Source: Takifugu bimaculatus (taxonomy: Eukaryota > Chordata > Actinopteri > Tetraodontiformes > Tetraodontidae). Taken from it: 64,000 nt of DNA. Below are positions 46,561 to 60,462 of the stretch, in pieces. The stretch covers positions 1,821,134 through 1,885,133 of the forward strand of contig CP034989.1 in assembly GCA_004026145.2 (NCBI GenBank). Direction: 5' to 3'. The position numbers and the translations under genes are program-made. Position 1 is the stretch's first letter; each line of letters opens with the position of its first letter. The notes beneath the pieces were generated by a model, which worked only from the letters and a program-made list of their open reading frames with translations, had not been told where the DNA came from and searched no databases.

Positions 46561-49500
46561 TGAGGGAAATATACTAATCAGCGCGACAGCGCGTGAAATT
46601 GTCTTCGCACGTGGTGGGAAAACTTCCTGTTTTGGTCGTCGCGTGCCCCGGCGTCAGCAGCATCGAGAGGTCTGACATCATGGCCAGGAACGGTCCAACT
46701 CGCTGCTTTTTAGGTTTCCATCAGCTGTAGCTTCTGGTCCCGCGGTGCCTGGTCCCCCGTCCGTGCTTCCCCGCCTCCCCCGTCCGTGCTTCCCCGCCTC
46801 CCCCGCGGCCGTTTCAGTTTAATCTGCGCCAGTTCTGGTTTCATAACCCGCCTGTCCCACACTGCAGAGGCTGCTGCTGCACCTGGACCACCCTGCTGTT
46901 ACATAACCACCCTCCCAACCCTCCCAGCCGTGAACTGAAGGTCAGTCGGCGTAAAGGGAGCCACAGCTGGTGTCCACACATATTTGGGGTATTTCTGATC
47001 ACAGGACTGACTTAAATGCTCCTCTGTGTGTCAATAATGATTTTTTTTTTATCAGGGTGACAGTTTGGCGATTCCAGGTGAAATACAATGAGTAGCTCCA
47101 CACTCTTTGAATCAGCGGGGTTTAATTTTTGTTATTTTATTATATTTTAAACCCAATATTTGCTATTTTCCATTCATGGAGTACCATTTTACCTCTCCGG
47201 GCTGTACTTATCCCAAGTGTGGGCAGGAGAAAATGTTTGGTAGTCCTGTGTTTTTGTGCTGTAATATGCCATCATGCTAAATTGACATTGTTCATGTGTT
47301 GCCTGCTTTGTCATTTCATTAGCATGTTTACATATTTGTGGCTCTGGAATATAGTCTTGATCTATATATATATATATATTGCTATATTGTGACTGACGTT
47401 GCCTACCTGGAACCCACTTCTGTGGTTATTAGGGGTGTTTGCAGGCAGCAAAGGAACAAGGTGTCCCGGGACATCCTTTCACCCACCCACTGTAACAGCT
47501 AGACCGGACAGACGGGTGTGTTTATTCTACAAATGCGCAGCTCGATGTCCTCGCGGTGGCACAAAAATGGCGCTTGTTCTGGCGGCGCCCACCCAGTCGC
47601 AAACACAGAGTGACTGATTTGAGTCAATCAATCAGACCTGGAATCAGTCGCTGTGCCTGGAAAGAGATCTCAACTGTCTAAAAAACACACACACCCATCT
47701 ATGCTATGTTTGCGTAATCAGGGGAATCCACCGCCGCCCCGCCAGGTAAACAAGGCTGGGACGCCGTTCTGGGATTGCCGCAGGAGGAATTCGTGCTTGG
47801 GTCGCGCTGCTGCGACAATGGTGATCAATGATGTGTCAAACGCCGCGATAACGGCGGCTGACACATCTGTATTTGGCTGAGTGTTGCTTGAATGGGACGA
47901 AGATAAGATTAACACGGGTGATTGTCGGCACCTGGCCTTTGAAATAAGTCTCAGCTTCTTGCAATGGCAACAGAAAGTCTCTGGAACTCTTTATTACGAG
48001 CATTTAGAGTTCATCCTGTCAGCATGTACCTACAGGAGCTGTGTTACGTGATGTGTAGCCGTCCTAGTTCGCTCTGTCACGGGTGGCTTCTGTGGTAAAG
48101 TTGTAACTCTGGTCTAAGGTTTCTCATGAATCTGTTGCTCGTATGACATTTAAGTTGAGTTGTCATTTAGTTTTGAGCTCAAATACCATCTTAACTTCTA
48201 GCCTGCATTGCTAGCCTCATTAGCTTGATTCTGCTAGGTTGCTAAACAGATAAAAGGGTACTTAATTAATGTTTAAAGTTAAAATAATGGGAATATATCC
48301 ATCAGGCTGCTGGAAGCTGTGTAGTCCCTTATGTTATTTATTGTTCCCTGTCTAAATACTTTGTAAAATCCATCACACACTCGCCCTGTGGGAGCGTAAA
48401 GTCTGGGCCATGAGCCGCGAGATTACGTGGAATTACTTTGCCAAACAATGCGAACTTTAAGTGCTGCCATCGAGGCGGTAAATGATTTTCCCATGTCACT
48501 TAACACACTTCCCTCTGCCTTTTGCCGCATCCTCAGGGTGGCGAGGTGGCCGAGCAGAACCTATGGTCACCATGGCAACCTCCACAAACACCCGTGAACG
48601 CGCCTCGAACGGGACGTAATCCAGATTATATTACAGTGGCGATCCCAACAAAAATGACGATACGGGCCATTTAGTTATGACGTCAAAGCCCTACAGTTGG
48701 TGCAACCCCCCCCTCCTCCCTCTGTCTGTATTCAGGTCACTTTTTCTTGCATAAGAGCTCATTTATAAAACAGCACCACGCCTCAGGGATGAGGAAAAGC
48801 CTCATCGTATAGAAAATATCTGCACTGGGAGGGTTCTGCTGCAGTAACAGCTGCTGTCGCTCCACGCTGCCTGTGTTTACCGTCATGTCTCGGTTCAGGT
48901 CCGGTTCGGCACATCGGTGCCGAAAATTCTGAATGTGTGACAGAACAGACGAGACGCTAGCAAGGGTCGGGGGTCACCGTGGAGCCTGATGATGCAATTG
49001 CTTCTTGATAGTCAGCAGAAAAACGGATGTGCTCTCTGTCACGACTGACAGGAAACCTCCTAATGTTTCAAAGCTTATTCTGGGTGGTGTGTGGGTATGG
49101 GTGGGTGAGGGGGGGGTTGAAGGTCAGCGTGGACAGAAAAGGAGCAAGCGAAGAATTGACATCTATTTCTCCAATGCGTGCCATCGGCTCTCTGGGTTTT
49201 TCCCTGAAAGATTTTCCCACGTCGCGTTAAAAACGTCGCTGTCTGGCTTTGTTTATGCGCCCCCCCCCCCCGCCCTAATCTCCGCATGATTACAGAGCGT
49301 CTGCGTTTTTTTTGTCCGACTCGAACCGCACAGAAACATCATTGTGAAGTGGGGGGTGGTGTTCGCTCGCAGGTAGCCTCTGCTGTCCCAGCCAAAGTCC
49401 GGGCAGACCTTAGCTGGGACATACTTGAGCCTTTTTTACCGACTGTTATAAAAATAAGAGCCTGTTTATTCCCATCTCCCTGCGTCTGTGGGTAATTCCT

Positions 49501-52500
49501 CGCTAAGTGCTGTTTATGCATGTTGACTCTGGAATGGTCTCATAATGACATTTGCTCTCATGAAGGCCAACAACTCTCCGTTGTGCCCTTCAGATATTCT
49601 GCCTGCAGCCTTAAGACCTGAAATTTATTTATTTGTGTCGTGTTCCTGTAAACTGTGAAGAGAAATCGCGACGCCAGTCTTCTAAACTGCGAGTCGTTCC
49701 TGTTAGCACATTCGCCAGGAAGCTAAATCTTAACTAAATCTTGATTTAATAGATCGGGCCCAGGTATAACTCTTTTTCTTAAAGATTTATAACCTTTCAA
49801 CACATAACTGGCTGATTCAAAGCTAATTAGCTTTATTTGAGTGATATGGTGCCATTTCTTGCCTGATTAAATCCACCCACTAATGTGTTAAATCAAGCTC
49901 TGGTGGCTCACAGCGATGGTGAGGAAATGCCTGCATGGCGGACATGGATCAATTTGCAGTCAGGGGCTCTATATTCAACTGTGACAGCAGCTCACATCCA
50001 TCTTTGGGACCTCGAGTGGCCGTCAGAGGCCCACTTCATCATTGAAGCTCATCATTCATGAGCTCTATCACCTTAATTCTCCCGGGCATCATCAATGTTT
50101 GTCACACGGCGTGCGTAACGGCGGGTTTCATCAAATCTTATTTTTAAACCGGTGTCTAATATTGGAGACATTATGAGAAAACAGATGGCCTGGGCTAAAA
50201 TTAGCCCCGCAGATACTGCGTGATGATCTATTCACTAAATTTAGGGCAGCGTAATTCCTCATTGTCCAGAACGGGTTCAGAAATTTGGTTTTAGAAGCAT
50301 TTCTGCTCGGCTGCTTTTGGAGAAAAGCCCCTCACTCACATGTCTGGAGGCTCAGGTCACAGAAAAGACTTATGAGTGAGGTAATTAGCTCAGGATTTAT
50401 GAGGGGTAATTGGCCACAAGCACCTCAGAGCAGATCACAGGAAAAATAAAGGGGCGGATTAATCTCCGTGAGCATTTCCGTCTGTATATTTATCGTAACT
50501 TGAGACCGCTGTGTCATCTGGAAGCAGATGTTCTTCGACTTTCCCAGTAAAGCCGGGACACTGGCCGTCAGTTCTGGCTCCTTCGCGCCTCCATCCATCT
50601 CAATGCCAGGCAGAAGAAACTAGATCCTCGCACCGCAGCTAAAACAGGACCTCCTAATTGCCTCCTTCGCTATGTGGGAGGATCATAAACCACTTTATGC
50701 AGCACAATGACAGAAACAAATGCTATCAGGAGCAAGAGTCTAATTTTGATCCAATATAAATAATTACCGGCATCATCTATCAATCAGAAATGACTTTATA
50801 ATTCTATATATATTTATATATCTCCTAATTTTGTAAGCGATGCCATCAGTTTGACTCAAATAAACACATCGACATGAATTATCAGCGAGGCTTCAGCATA
50901 ACATAACTGTCAAAACAAGATTAGTGACATGCTACAAGTTGACCCGCAGCTGTTTTTTGGTCACATTCCACTCATATCTGCTATTGTTTAAACGATAACG
51001 CCGCTCGCTGTGGTCGTTTTTAACGATTTCACGGGTTATCTGAAGGGTCATTTACGCAAGATAGTGCGCAACACCGAGCCACGGCAGCTCTGAATGACAC
51101 GTTCACACTGATTGATCCAGTTCCACTGTCCAAACTTATGCCTTGGTTTTGCTCTAACGCGTTTACGTGCACAAATTTGATGTCCGTGCACTCAACACAG
51201 CGTCCTCGGTGTCAAAGGCAGCAGGAGAATAACAGACCTTGGATAATAATGACAGACCATCCATTGATCAGAGGAGAACTATTGATACACAAAGATAATC
51301 AGTTGATTGTCATTGTTCAAAAATCTCCTGCTTATTCATCACAGTTTTGTTTGTTCAGCACCAGCCTGCAGGTCAAAGGTCACTCTTTCAGCTTGATACA
51401 CATCTGGATCCTCCTCACAGCCATTGCAAGGCAAATTGGTGATTTGAAACCCATTGATTACATTGTTGAAAATAGATCAGCTGAGAGCGAAGCGGTTTCA
51501 TTGTGTGAGTCAGTAAATAATGAAATATGAGTGGAAGAGACAGAAAGATAAAGATTTAAAAAAAATAGAGCTGAAGGAAAAAAAAACAGCTGTAGGAAAT
51601 GACAGAGCTAAAGAAACAGTCGGAGCTGCCGATAAAGGGGCTAATTATTAAAGGGAGTATTCCTTCGCCCGAAACTGCAAGTTTATCATGTCGTGAAAAC
51701 ATGGGAGTGCCATCAGATATGGGTTTCTTTTCCAAGAAAGGCACCTTTTCATAGAGAACCACCTCTTAATCTTATTCACAATGTAAAATTTCTCAACTAA
51801 TTGAGAAATTAGTCGACTAACTTCTCAACACACTGGACCCTCACATGATCATTAGTTCCTTTAGCCACATTTCAGTTTACACTTCCATTATATTTCCTCA
51901 AAACAAGACACTTTGTCCTTACGGGAAAGGCTGTGAAACATTTAAATGCTTGTTTTGAGGATATAAAGTGTTCCCTGGCGACAGAACGCTGGAACATGAT
52001 GTTTGATACTATACTTGTAACAGGACCATCCTCGCCGGTGACACTGCTGTTCCTTGTTTTCACCAGCAGACGAAGCCCCGCCCCTTGAGGCCGAACCAAC
52101 CAATCAGCGGAGGGCTGTCTCACAGGACTCCGGTCCGTGTGAGTCAGCGGCCATGCGCATATGGTTCCAGAGGAGGGCTGTGCTTTGTCGGCTACATAGG
52201 TTGCCCGTCTGCGGACTTTTACACATTTTCCCGACTGGAAATCACTGGCAGCAGCTGGACGGAGGGCTTGTAATTTTTCCCCTAAAGACGCCGCGTTGAT
52301 GAGGAGGACATAAGGCCGCTTTCGCCCGACGGCTCCCCCGGGACCGCTTCAACGATCTCATCCCCCTCGTTAACGACCGGACCGCGGATGCAGAGAGCGC
52401 CAGCGATGCGGCGGCTGTGCTGTTAACTGTTTTTGGACCACCACCGCTCCCGCTCTCCATCTTTGGCTGTTTACAAAGTGAATGACGCAGAATAAATATA

Positions 52501-52502
52501 AA
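46561..52502. other. About 6 kb gene-free region upstream of nudt4
   Basis: No gene was recognised. It contains a 23-bp direct duplication (46754-46776 and 46777-46799), a TA run near 47364, and C/G homopolymers (48708, 49109, 49260). The segment about 49700-50900 is balanced in composition, low in simple repeats, and rich in homeodomain-like TAATTA/ATTAAT words, which makes it the best candidate here for conserved regulatory DNA. Bases 52300-52502 are GC-rich and likely nudt4 5' UTR/promoter. Confidence 0.35.
46754..46799 (+). repeat. 23-bp direct duplication, two copies
   Basis: CCCCCGTCCGTGCTTCCCCG plus CCT occurs twice back-to-back, followed by a partial third start (CCCCCG). It is C-rich and non-coding. 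Confidence 0.85.
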
Positions 52503-55500
52503 ATGAAGCTGAAGCCGAACCAGACCAGGACATATGATGGAGAGGGCTTCAAGAAACGAGCCGCTTGTCTGTGTTTTAAGAACGAACGCGAAGAAGAGGT
52601 GAGATTCCGTGTCTCTCGGGGTCATATGAACCGTATTTAGCTGTTTGGTGTTAGTTTAGGCCTAGTCGTAAGCAATTTCTACACACTCATTCAAACAAAA
52701 CCTGGTTAATCGTGGCTGTATTTGTTCGGTAATGCGTGTTTTAATCCATGGCACCTGCTTCTAAGTGTAGCTGCAGTTTAGTATTTTCACACGTCGGTCG
52801 GGGTATCTCTGTTTTTTATTTTTATTTTTAATGCATTTCCTTGTTGTGACTTCTGCCTTGGGATGCGCCGTGGGCTATCCAGTTCTGGCTAGTTTTGAAG
52901 CGCACGTAGAAAAAAGGGAGAGGGAGCCTTTATAAAGTTCACAAGCATAGAACAAGCTTGCGCAAGCCGGTGTCTTTCACAATAAAAGCACCAACTACTG
53001 AACAACCATTAGAAACAGTGCCGCGTTTAGAGTCACTCTCTTATTCTGAAGGCGCATCTTCTCGAGTTCCTGTTTGCTTCCTGCCAACTTGAGTAACGCA
53101 AGGGGGCGAGGCAGTTCTTCGCATGCTTACCCCCCCACCCCCCTTTCCACGGCATCTGCAATGGCTTTTTTTTTGGGGGGGGGGGGGTTTGAATATATAG
53201 GTCAATGGTTCATAATTAGACACATTATAAGTGTTCACCTAGACATATTCATCCCCGCCGGCCATACAGCGGCCATTCATGAACATGCTGAACCCTGCCG
53301 GCCTTGAGCTGCGTAGCCGTTGTGTGCATAAATGTTTAAAGGGGCCGTCACCTTTCATAAATATTGACTCTGGAGTGACATACTTTCTTGTCATATCTTG
53401 GAGACTTTTGCTGGTGATGCATTATGCAGTCGGTCAAGTACTGGCATAAACACCTACCTGTGTTGTTTCTTACACCCAACCTCATGACATTGTGATATAG
53501 GAGGCATTAAGAATAAGTGCATGTGAATAACTGGTAGAAAAGTGAGTATCGGTAGAAATAATATTTAAAAAAACTAAAACTGAAACAGTAAAGCGCCAAC
53601 AACAGGTGTATTTGTGTCACTGTTGAGTTCAGGAGGCCAAAGATCACACTGTGAGGGTTTGTAAGTTTTATTCATGTATGGATCTCAGTTTTATGGCGTA
53701 TCCTGTGTGGTCTAAAGATGCCCCAGTCTGTGCACATGGTATAAACACAAGGTTACACAATATGCTTTTAACGCGGACCAGTGTGGCGTGGCTGGATCCC
53801 TGTCCGAGCCCTCGAGTGTTTGGCTGGACAGCAGATACGATCACCTCGGTTATGTCATCAGCAGCTCTGAATGCAGCTTCAGAAAACGATTTCACCTGCG
53901 TCTACCTGCGTCGCGACCACATTTTGACGCCTGCACGCTGCCGTTGTTTGCTTTGCGCTCGATATTGTGACAACAGGAGTGTGTAGGTTTGACCCCTCGC
54001 ACTCAGGAGTTTCAGGCTTTGACGGGCATGCCTGGTCACGCACTCACAGCCGGTCGGGGGGTCCCATTACACCCGTGCGCTCGGTGTCGTTTGTTTATAG
54101 CCTAAACGCACCCCTGGACGCACAATTACTCCCGACACACCGCGGTGTAATGAGAGCCATACGTGCCGCTTTGTGGTTGTTGTGGTTTGGAGAGGAAAAA
54201 GCCGAGGCCCCGGGGAGACGGACACCGCCACGGCAATTAACCAGCGAAGAGAGGAGACGGGCTACCTGGTAGAGGATGGCGATGGTACTCAGTCTGTGCG
54301 GAGTGTTGTATCATCACAGCTGTTTCCGTTGTTGCGAGCTAAAGCCAAGCAGCCAGTCAGAGCGCCGTCTCTCTCGTGGTCGCCGACTGTGATTTAATGT
54401 GCGGAAAACACACAAAGGACTACTGGTCCAGGCTGTTTAGGATCCATTAATTCAGTATTTCTAATAATGTTGCAGAGTTACTACTACACACACTTCTAAC
54501 GCCAGGCGGTTGTTCCTGTAGGCTTGTTTTTCGATGTACATTTTCCTCGTAAACGGAAGCAAAAACCTGACTTGAGTTTCCAGCCGTTAATGCTACGGTC
54601 TGAGCCCTGCGCGATATCGAGACAAACGGGCCCGGATGGAGTCATTTTCTGCGATAAAGACGTAATAATCAAGAGCATTAATGCGGCAGCTCTCGATCTA
54701 ATCAGCCACCGTGGGTGGATCCACAGTATGGAGGTGTCATTGATTAGTTAGCATCTCATTTTTGATCCCAATGTAACGGTGTAAGATTAGTACCGGCTTC
54801 CATCCTTCTGCCATGTACCCAAGGTTCTTACCCCCTCCCCCCCATTGTATTTTCCCAGAATGGTGTGGCATTTGAAGCCCTCTTTATGTGACAGTTATAG
54901 GTCTTCCCCCCGTAAAGGCGGGAGGTGTTTATGTCCTCCACCGCGTCGAAGGAAGCGGTGCCCGCGTGTTCTGAGTAATGACACCTCAGCATTTCAGGCT
55001 GGTTCTTAAAAACAGGAGCCGATGCTCGAGCATCGTCTGGTTCTGGGCTGATGCCACAGCTGTCTGGGAGCTATTTATACTGTTGTTCATTTCAGTGGAG
55101 ATTTACAGTATAACGCCGCTTTCAGGGTTTGTCTGTCTATTTTTTGCAGGCCTTGTCACATCCCAGAACCAAACCAGTAAAATGTCACTGGGTCACACAC
55201 ACACACACACACTCCGAGGTTTCTCCTTCACCCTGGCAGAAGTCATTTGCATTCATGATTGCTGTTGTGCTGTTTTAAAAGCAGGTGATCTGGGGAAACG
55301 GGTTAAATGTGTCTCTTTTTTTTTCCTTTTTTGAACTTATTTGACATCAAGTTGATCTCTCTTTGTGAGGAGGCAGCAGAGCGTGACCCAGGGGAGCCTC
55401 GGCTCGCTTCGCGTGCTTCTTCCGTGCGCTTCAGATGCTCCCACGTCGGTGCATCGAGTGTTGTCACGCTGTCTTCTGGAGAGATGAATCAGTGGTTGCA

Positions 55501-58133
55501 GGCTTGTTGTGAACACAAGGGCCCCATTTTTCAGAAGAGTGCCTGTAAAAGGCCGAACTGATGCAGTTTTTTTTTAAAGATTTCTCATTGTTGCTAATGG
55601 CTAGCAGCGCGTGGGCACCCACGGTGTTGTTGGCAACTGCTGGATGGTTATGTTGAATGTACATTCCTTGGCGAGTAAATCAAGCAAGGCTTCTTAATCT
55701 ACTAAGCACATATGCGCACACGCGCAGCTCCTGAGTTTTATTATACGGTTATTTAAAGGGCAAAAGTTCACCCTCGGTTTGTTTTAGCTCTTTGGCAAAA
55801 GCCAGCCTGCTCATTAGAGAGCTCATTCCAACAACTTCCAAGGGTAAGCTTTGCCCGTTTCTTCCTTGTGGTGGGAAGACGGCAGCGGACCTTCAGCAGC
55901 TGTGACTGCACCCGCCATCAGGAAACAGTCTGACCGGCCCCGGACAGGCAGCCCCGCTCTGGTCCTGACCCGGGCCGCCTGGGAGCAGACAGGTGGCTGA
56001 GGATCCAAGTGAGAGTCGCCCAACGAGCCTGACCCCGGGGCTGTAGGATGTCCTCGGACGGCTTCAGATGTCTGCACCCGCAATCTCATTAGGGGACGTA
56101 AAGGAAGATGTAGGAAGGCTGGATTAGGTGACAGCCTGACTCCTGGATTACTGGATGCAGACAGATGACGAGGCAGGTGTCACCGCGAGCTGCGCAGGTT
56201 GTCAGCGCGTTGGGTTGAGCTACAATTATCTGTTTAATGACTGCATCCTACACCGACCCTGCCAGGAAATCGAACAAACTCTCACCAGCGGTCGCTATGG
56301 CAACGCGCGGCGCGTCACGGGCCGACCGACTCGCGCTCTGAGCGCTCCGCCGGCAGTTTGTGGTGCTGCTGTCAGAAACCGCAGATGCAGGCGTATGTGA
56401 TCTGTGCGTATCAGTGCACGCTGCAGCGTTGGTGTAATTCAAACCTCTTGGAGGGTGGGGGGGGCAGCAGGGGCAGGTTAGAATCCATTGTTGCTGCGCT
56501 GCCCTCGTCCTGACGATGTGCTGTGTGTTTACAGGTGTTGCTGGTGAGCAGCAGTCGGCACCCAGACCAGTGGATTGTCCCCGGGGGTGGGATGGAGCCA
56601 GAAGAAGACCCCTGTGGCGCCGCAGTGCGAGAGGTGTTCGAAGAGGTGAGGAGAAGCTTGCTCCGGTTGTGGGGGGGGGGGGTCACGGGTCACGGACCTA
56701 ACGTATAAACATTAATGTATCAGTGCCTGGTAGATATCCAGTGCTGTACTGGGACCAGTCTTCAGCCTTGTCTTTCCATAAATACAAGAAGCAGGAGCAG
56801 ATTCCTGCGGGGTCGGGGTGTCAGTCGCCAGGGTCTGTAGCGTCCGTGCTAAAGTTGGCTCCTGCCTGGATTCTTATGCGTTCACAGCTCCAGGCCGGCC
56901 CACAGGGACATGTCAGTGGGGCAGTATGACACTCGTCAGGCGCGCCACGCGGGGGTCTCCAGGAGGGCAGAAATGCCAAATGTCTTAAATATCAGCGGTT
57001 ATAAAAAGGTCGGCCTGTTTTCTGCTCCTCGGAAAGGCATCGTCACGCAGCCGATCTTTGGAAATAAGGAATGAAAGACGCGCGGTCTCGGAGGGCCGAA
57101 CGGTCTGAACGCAGGCGTTCGTTCTGCGTTCTGTTCTGGGAAGGTTGTTTTCCAGGCGTTGGTCTTCCACCCCAGCGCGTGGGCGCTCCGGCGCAGTGGG
57201 ATGGACCTGTTCTCCAGAACACTGATCCACACAGCAATACGTGTTGTTTTGATAACGGCTTTAGGTTAAACCTGCTCGCGTTTGCAGCTAATTAGTGGGA
57301 AAACTAAAGCTTCTCCTGTGTTGTTTTCTCCACCCAGGCTGGTGTGAAGGGCAAGCTAGGACGTCTTCTCGGTGTGTTCGAGGTAAGTTCATGTGCCTCG
57401 CAGAGGACACTTGGCACCTATATAATTGGCACAGACAACCAGTACACAATGCAAACTGCCAGCACTGAGAGAAAAGGATGATATTCGCAGCGTTATTGTA
57501 TATGTTACGTCATGATTTATGGCGTGTTTGTTATCCCCAAAGCAAAACCAAGATCGGAAGCACCGGACCTATGTTTACGTGTTGACTGTGACTGAAACGC
57601 TGGAGGCCTGGGAGGATTCTGTCAACATAGGTACAGGCTAACTTCATCCTCACCACACACTCTTACTTATTTAGGTGGAGGCCCTATGGACGCAGGTCCT
57701 AAAGGCGTGTTGGCCACCGTAAATCTGACCTGTCGTTTTACAGCTGTCAGCAAATGCAGCTCCGTTTACTGTGCACTCTGGAGTAGATATCACAAGGGTG
57801 GGCATTCTAATGTATGATGGGAGCTGTACACCAAAGAGTCTCAGGTTTAGTCTTGAAATTTATCACATCATTGACGTACCCGTCTCCTAAACTGCTCTGT
57901 CGCCCCCTGCAGGCCGCAAGCGGGAGTGGTTCACTGTGGACGAGGCCATCAAAGTGCTGCAGAGCCACAAACCCGTCCACGCCGAGTACTTACGGAGGCT
58001 CCAGCTCAGCTGCTCCCCGACAAACGGCAACTCCATCCTCCCGAGCCCGCCGGCCAACGAGAACTACGCCCACTACAGTGCCACGGGCACCGCCCCCTCG
58101 ACGGGCAGCGTGCTGGGAACCTCCTGTAGATAG
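52503..58133 (+). CDS. nudt4: Diphosphoinositol polyphosphate phosphohydrolase 2 (NUDT4)
   Basis: Cytosolic Nudix hydrolase that removes the beta-phosphate from diphosphoinositol polyphosphates (PP-InsP5) and also cleaves diadenosine polyphosphates. Exons 52503-52598, 56535-56645, 57338-57382, 57543-57630 and 57913-58133 give 186 residues. It begins MKLKPNQTRTYDGEGFKKRA, as in vertebrate DIPPs. The Nudix box spans exons 2-3 (G GMEPEEDPCGAAVREVFEEA G region, with the REVFEE catalytic glutamates). RKHRTYVYVLTVTE and GRKREWFTVDEAIKVLQSHK are family-typical. Exon 4 starts with a CAA codon giving E-Q-NQDRKH, the extra Gln of the DIPP2-beta form. The C-terminus is variable (TGSVLGTSCR). The first intron is nearly 4 kb, unusually long for this window. 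AATAAA occurs at 58447-58452 and 59870-59875. Confidence 0.95.
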
Positions 58134-60462
58134 GACTGCTCGAAACGCGACACCTGTCCGACCCGGACAGCTCAACGTCTGTACAGTCCTGCATGAATCT
58201 TCAGACTCTTTGGAGACCCAGCGTCTCTCCCGTGTGTATAGTTTCTCAACGTCGAGGACGGGACGCACCAAAGCCGCCGCCAGAAACGGAACGGAGAGGC
58301 TTCTGGCGCCGAAACCGTGGATACTGCTGTCACCCAGAGGAAGGAATGCCTTACAGCAACTCTGAATGTCAGATTCGGGTCTTCTTATTTCACATCCACT
58401 GTCATTTATTTTCATTTCTTTAGCTGAACTGATGCAGTTGCTAGTTAATAAAAGAGTTGTAATCTTATTTTTGACCCCCCCCCCCCACAGTCCAAAGCAC
58501 CACCACATGGGGAATGTTTCAACATCTTTAACACAGCCTAACAGATTAACTCCTTTACTTGATTAATCGTGCTGTTAAGAAGGGAGATTTTAGTGGTGAG
58601 TGACGCCTCCTGTCGTCGAGTGTCTGAAGAGAACGAGTTTATTTACCTCCACTGGGTCAAGCTTGCTGGCCTGAGGACCTTGCTCCCAGTCTCGACTGTT
58701 TTCCCATGATGTCACAGTGAAAGTATTTAAGGTGTAAGGTTCATCTCTGCCTTCCAGGCTTCAGCGGCCGCTGTTGCACCTGTAGAACATTTACAGCGTC
58801 GCGAGAGGGAAGGCGACGGCGTTGAAATCCAATTTCAGGGCTGCAGTTTCCGATTAAATGTAAATTACACAGAAGTGATGGGGAATGAGGTGCCCGTTCT
58901 TCAGTTTTGAGCTCCAGCCTGAATCTGTTCCTCTTTCCCCGTCTAACCCTCAGAATCGGTAACCACAGATTTGTAAATAGCGTTAAAGAAACACAGAGCG
59001 CGTGTTTTTAACCGGACTGGACCTGTAAAGAAAACTTTAAACCTTTTATATGCATATATTTTTTAACGATGTACGGGAAGCGAGGTGGAAGCGGAAAACA
59101 AACTTGATAACGGCGTGTTCTTGATGACGACGTGGTTCGTAGTGGCTGGTTTTGTGCCTCAAAATGACTCTAACGATGCTTTTTTTTTTCTTTTTAATAT
59201 AAAAAGGATGGAAAACTGGATGAACAGTCCCAAATGTGATATCAATTTGGATCGTACCAACTCCTGGAATGCTTCGGAACCCTCTGGTGGATTCCGAACA
59301 TTCCTCCCAGGATAGATCAGTCTCCGGCCTCTTATCGGTGACGCCGCCAGCTGTTGCCGTGGCAACCTGGAACGTGTGTGTCTTAGGTTGATGAATGTCG
59401 AAATGTGATGTGCCAAAATTTGAAGAAGCGTCAACGTTGGGGTGGGAAATGAGTTCTCTGACCTTCAGAGTGACCTTGTGTGTTGTTTATTGTTTGTTTT
59501 TTTTATTGATTGACAGGATGACACTTTATCCATGCTGATGTCATCCCTTTACCAACCTAAATAACTTAATTTGGACAGCTAAAGTTCCCTTAAATACAAC
59601 CCGGATCCCCATAAATGGGCTTTTTTCAGGGATCTTTGGGTTTTTAAGGGCTTAAAAATCACAGGAGTGATGATAATCCCACCATTTCCAACAGTCTGGA
59701 TTAAACTTTATTATAACTGGATTTTGCTCGGCCTGGTTGTGTGGTAAACAAGATTTGGAGCCATTTTTGTCATGACTATTATGTAAACAGTGTTATGAAT
59801 GTGAGCCGGACTGGAGAGATTAAATGGGGGTAATCTTAATTTGCCTGCTGTTGAATTCTTCTACAAGCAAATAAAGGCGTGCCCGTGCATCCAGCATCAG
59901 ATCATATCAGAACATTTGAGTAATTTTGCAGCTTTGACGAGATCAACCTGCTCTGGAGCCCTCAACTAAAAGTGTTTAATAGAGAGATTATTCAGCAGTA
60001 ATTCTGATTTATGTGACTGGAAGTTCTTCTGTCTCCCTGCGAAGGTTTCAATGACAAACACGAATGAAATCAGTCAATGACCATAAAATCTAGACACATC
60101 AGGGAGGCCAAACGCTAACTACTTAATCTTTAATGCTCAATCTGGATGTTGCGAAAAAATAAATAAACATATAGAGAGTATAAAAGCCAGTTTAGCTTAG
60201 CTTAGCTACCTTGGAGTTCCCACAAACGGACAATGTTGTTAATTATAACAGGGTAAAACCTTTTTGTGTGTTATGATCCTGGAGATGGATCGTAAAACCT
60301 GGCAGTTGGTGATCAGAAGAGGAAGTGACTGCAGACACCTGACACCTCACCTGTAGCCACGCCCCCTCCCGCCCACCTGAGCGGGACAAAGGCAGCTGGA
60401 CGCACCTCCGCGCTGCAGCCGCCTGCAGTAATAACTTTTTCCTCTTCTCGGAGTTTCTGACG
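58134..60462. other. nudt4 3' UTR and pkp2 upstream region
   Basis: Two AATAAA hexamers (58447-58452, 59870-59875) suggest short and long nudt4 3' UTRs. The last 150 bases are GC-rich and probably the pkp2 promoter/5' UTR. No other gene was seen. Confidence 0.45.
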
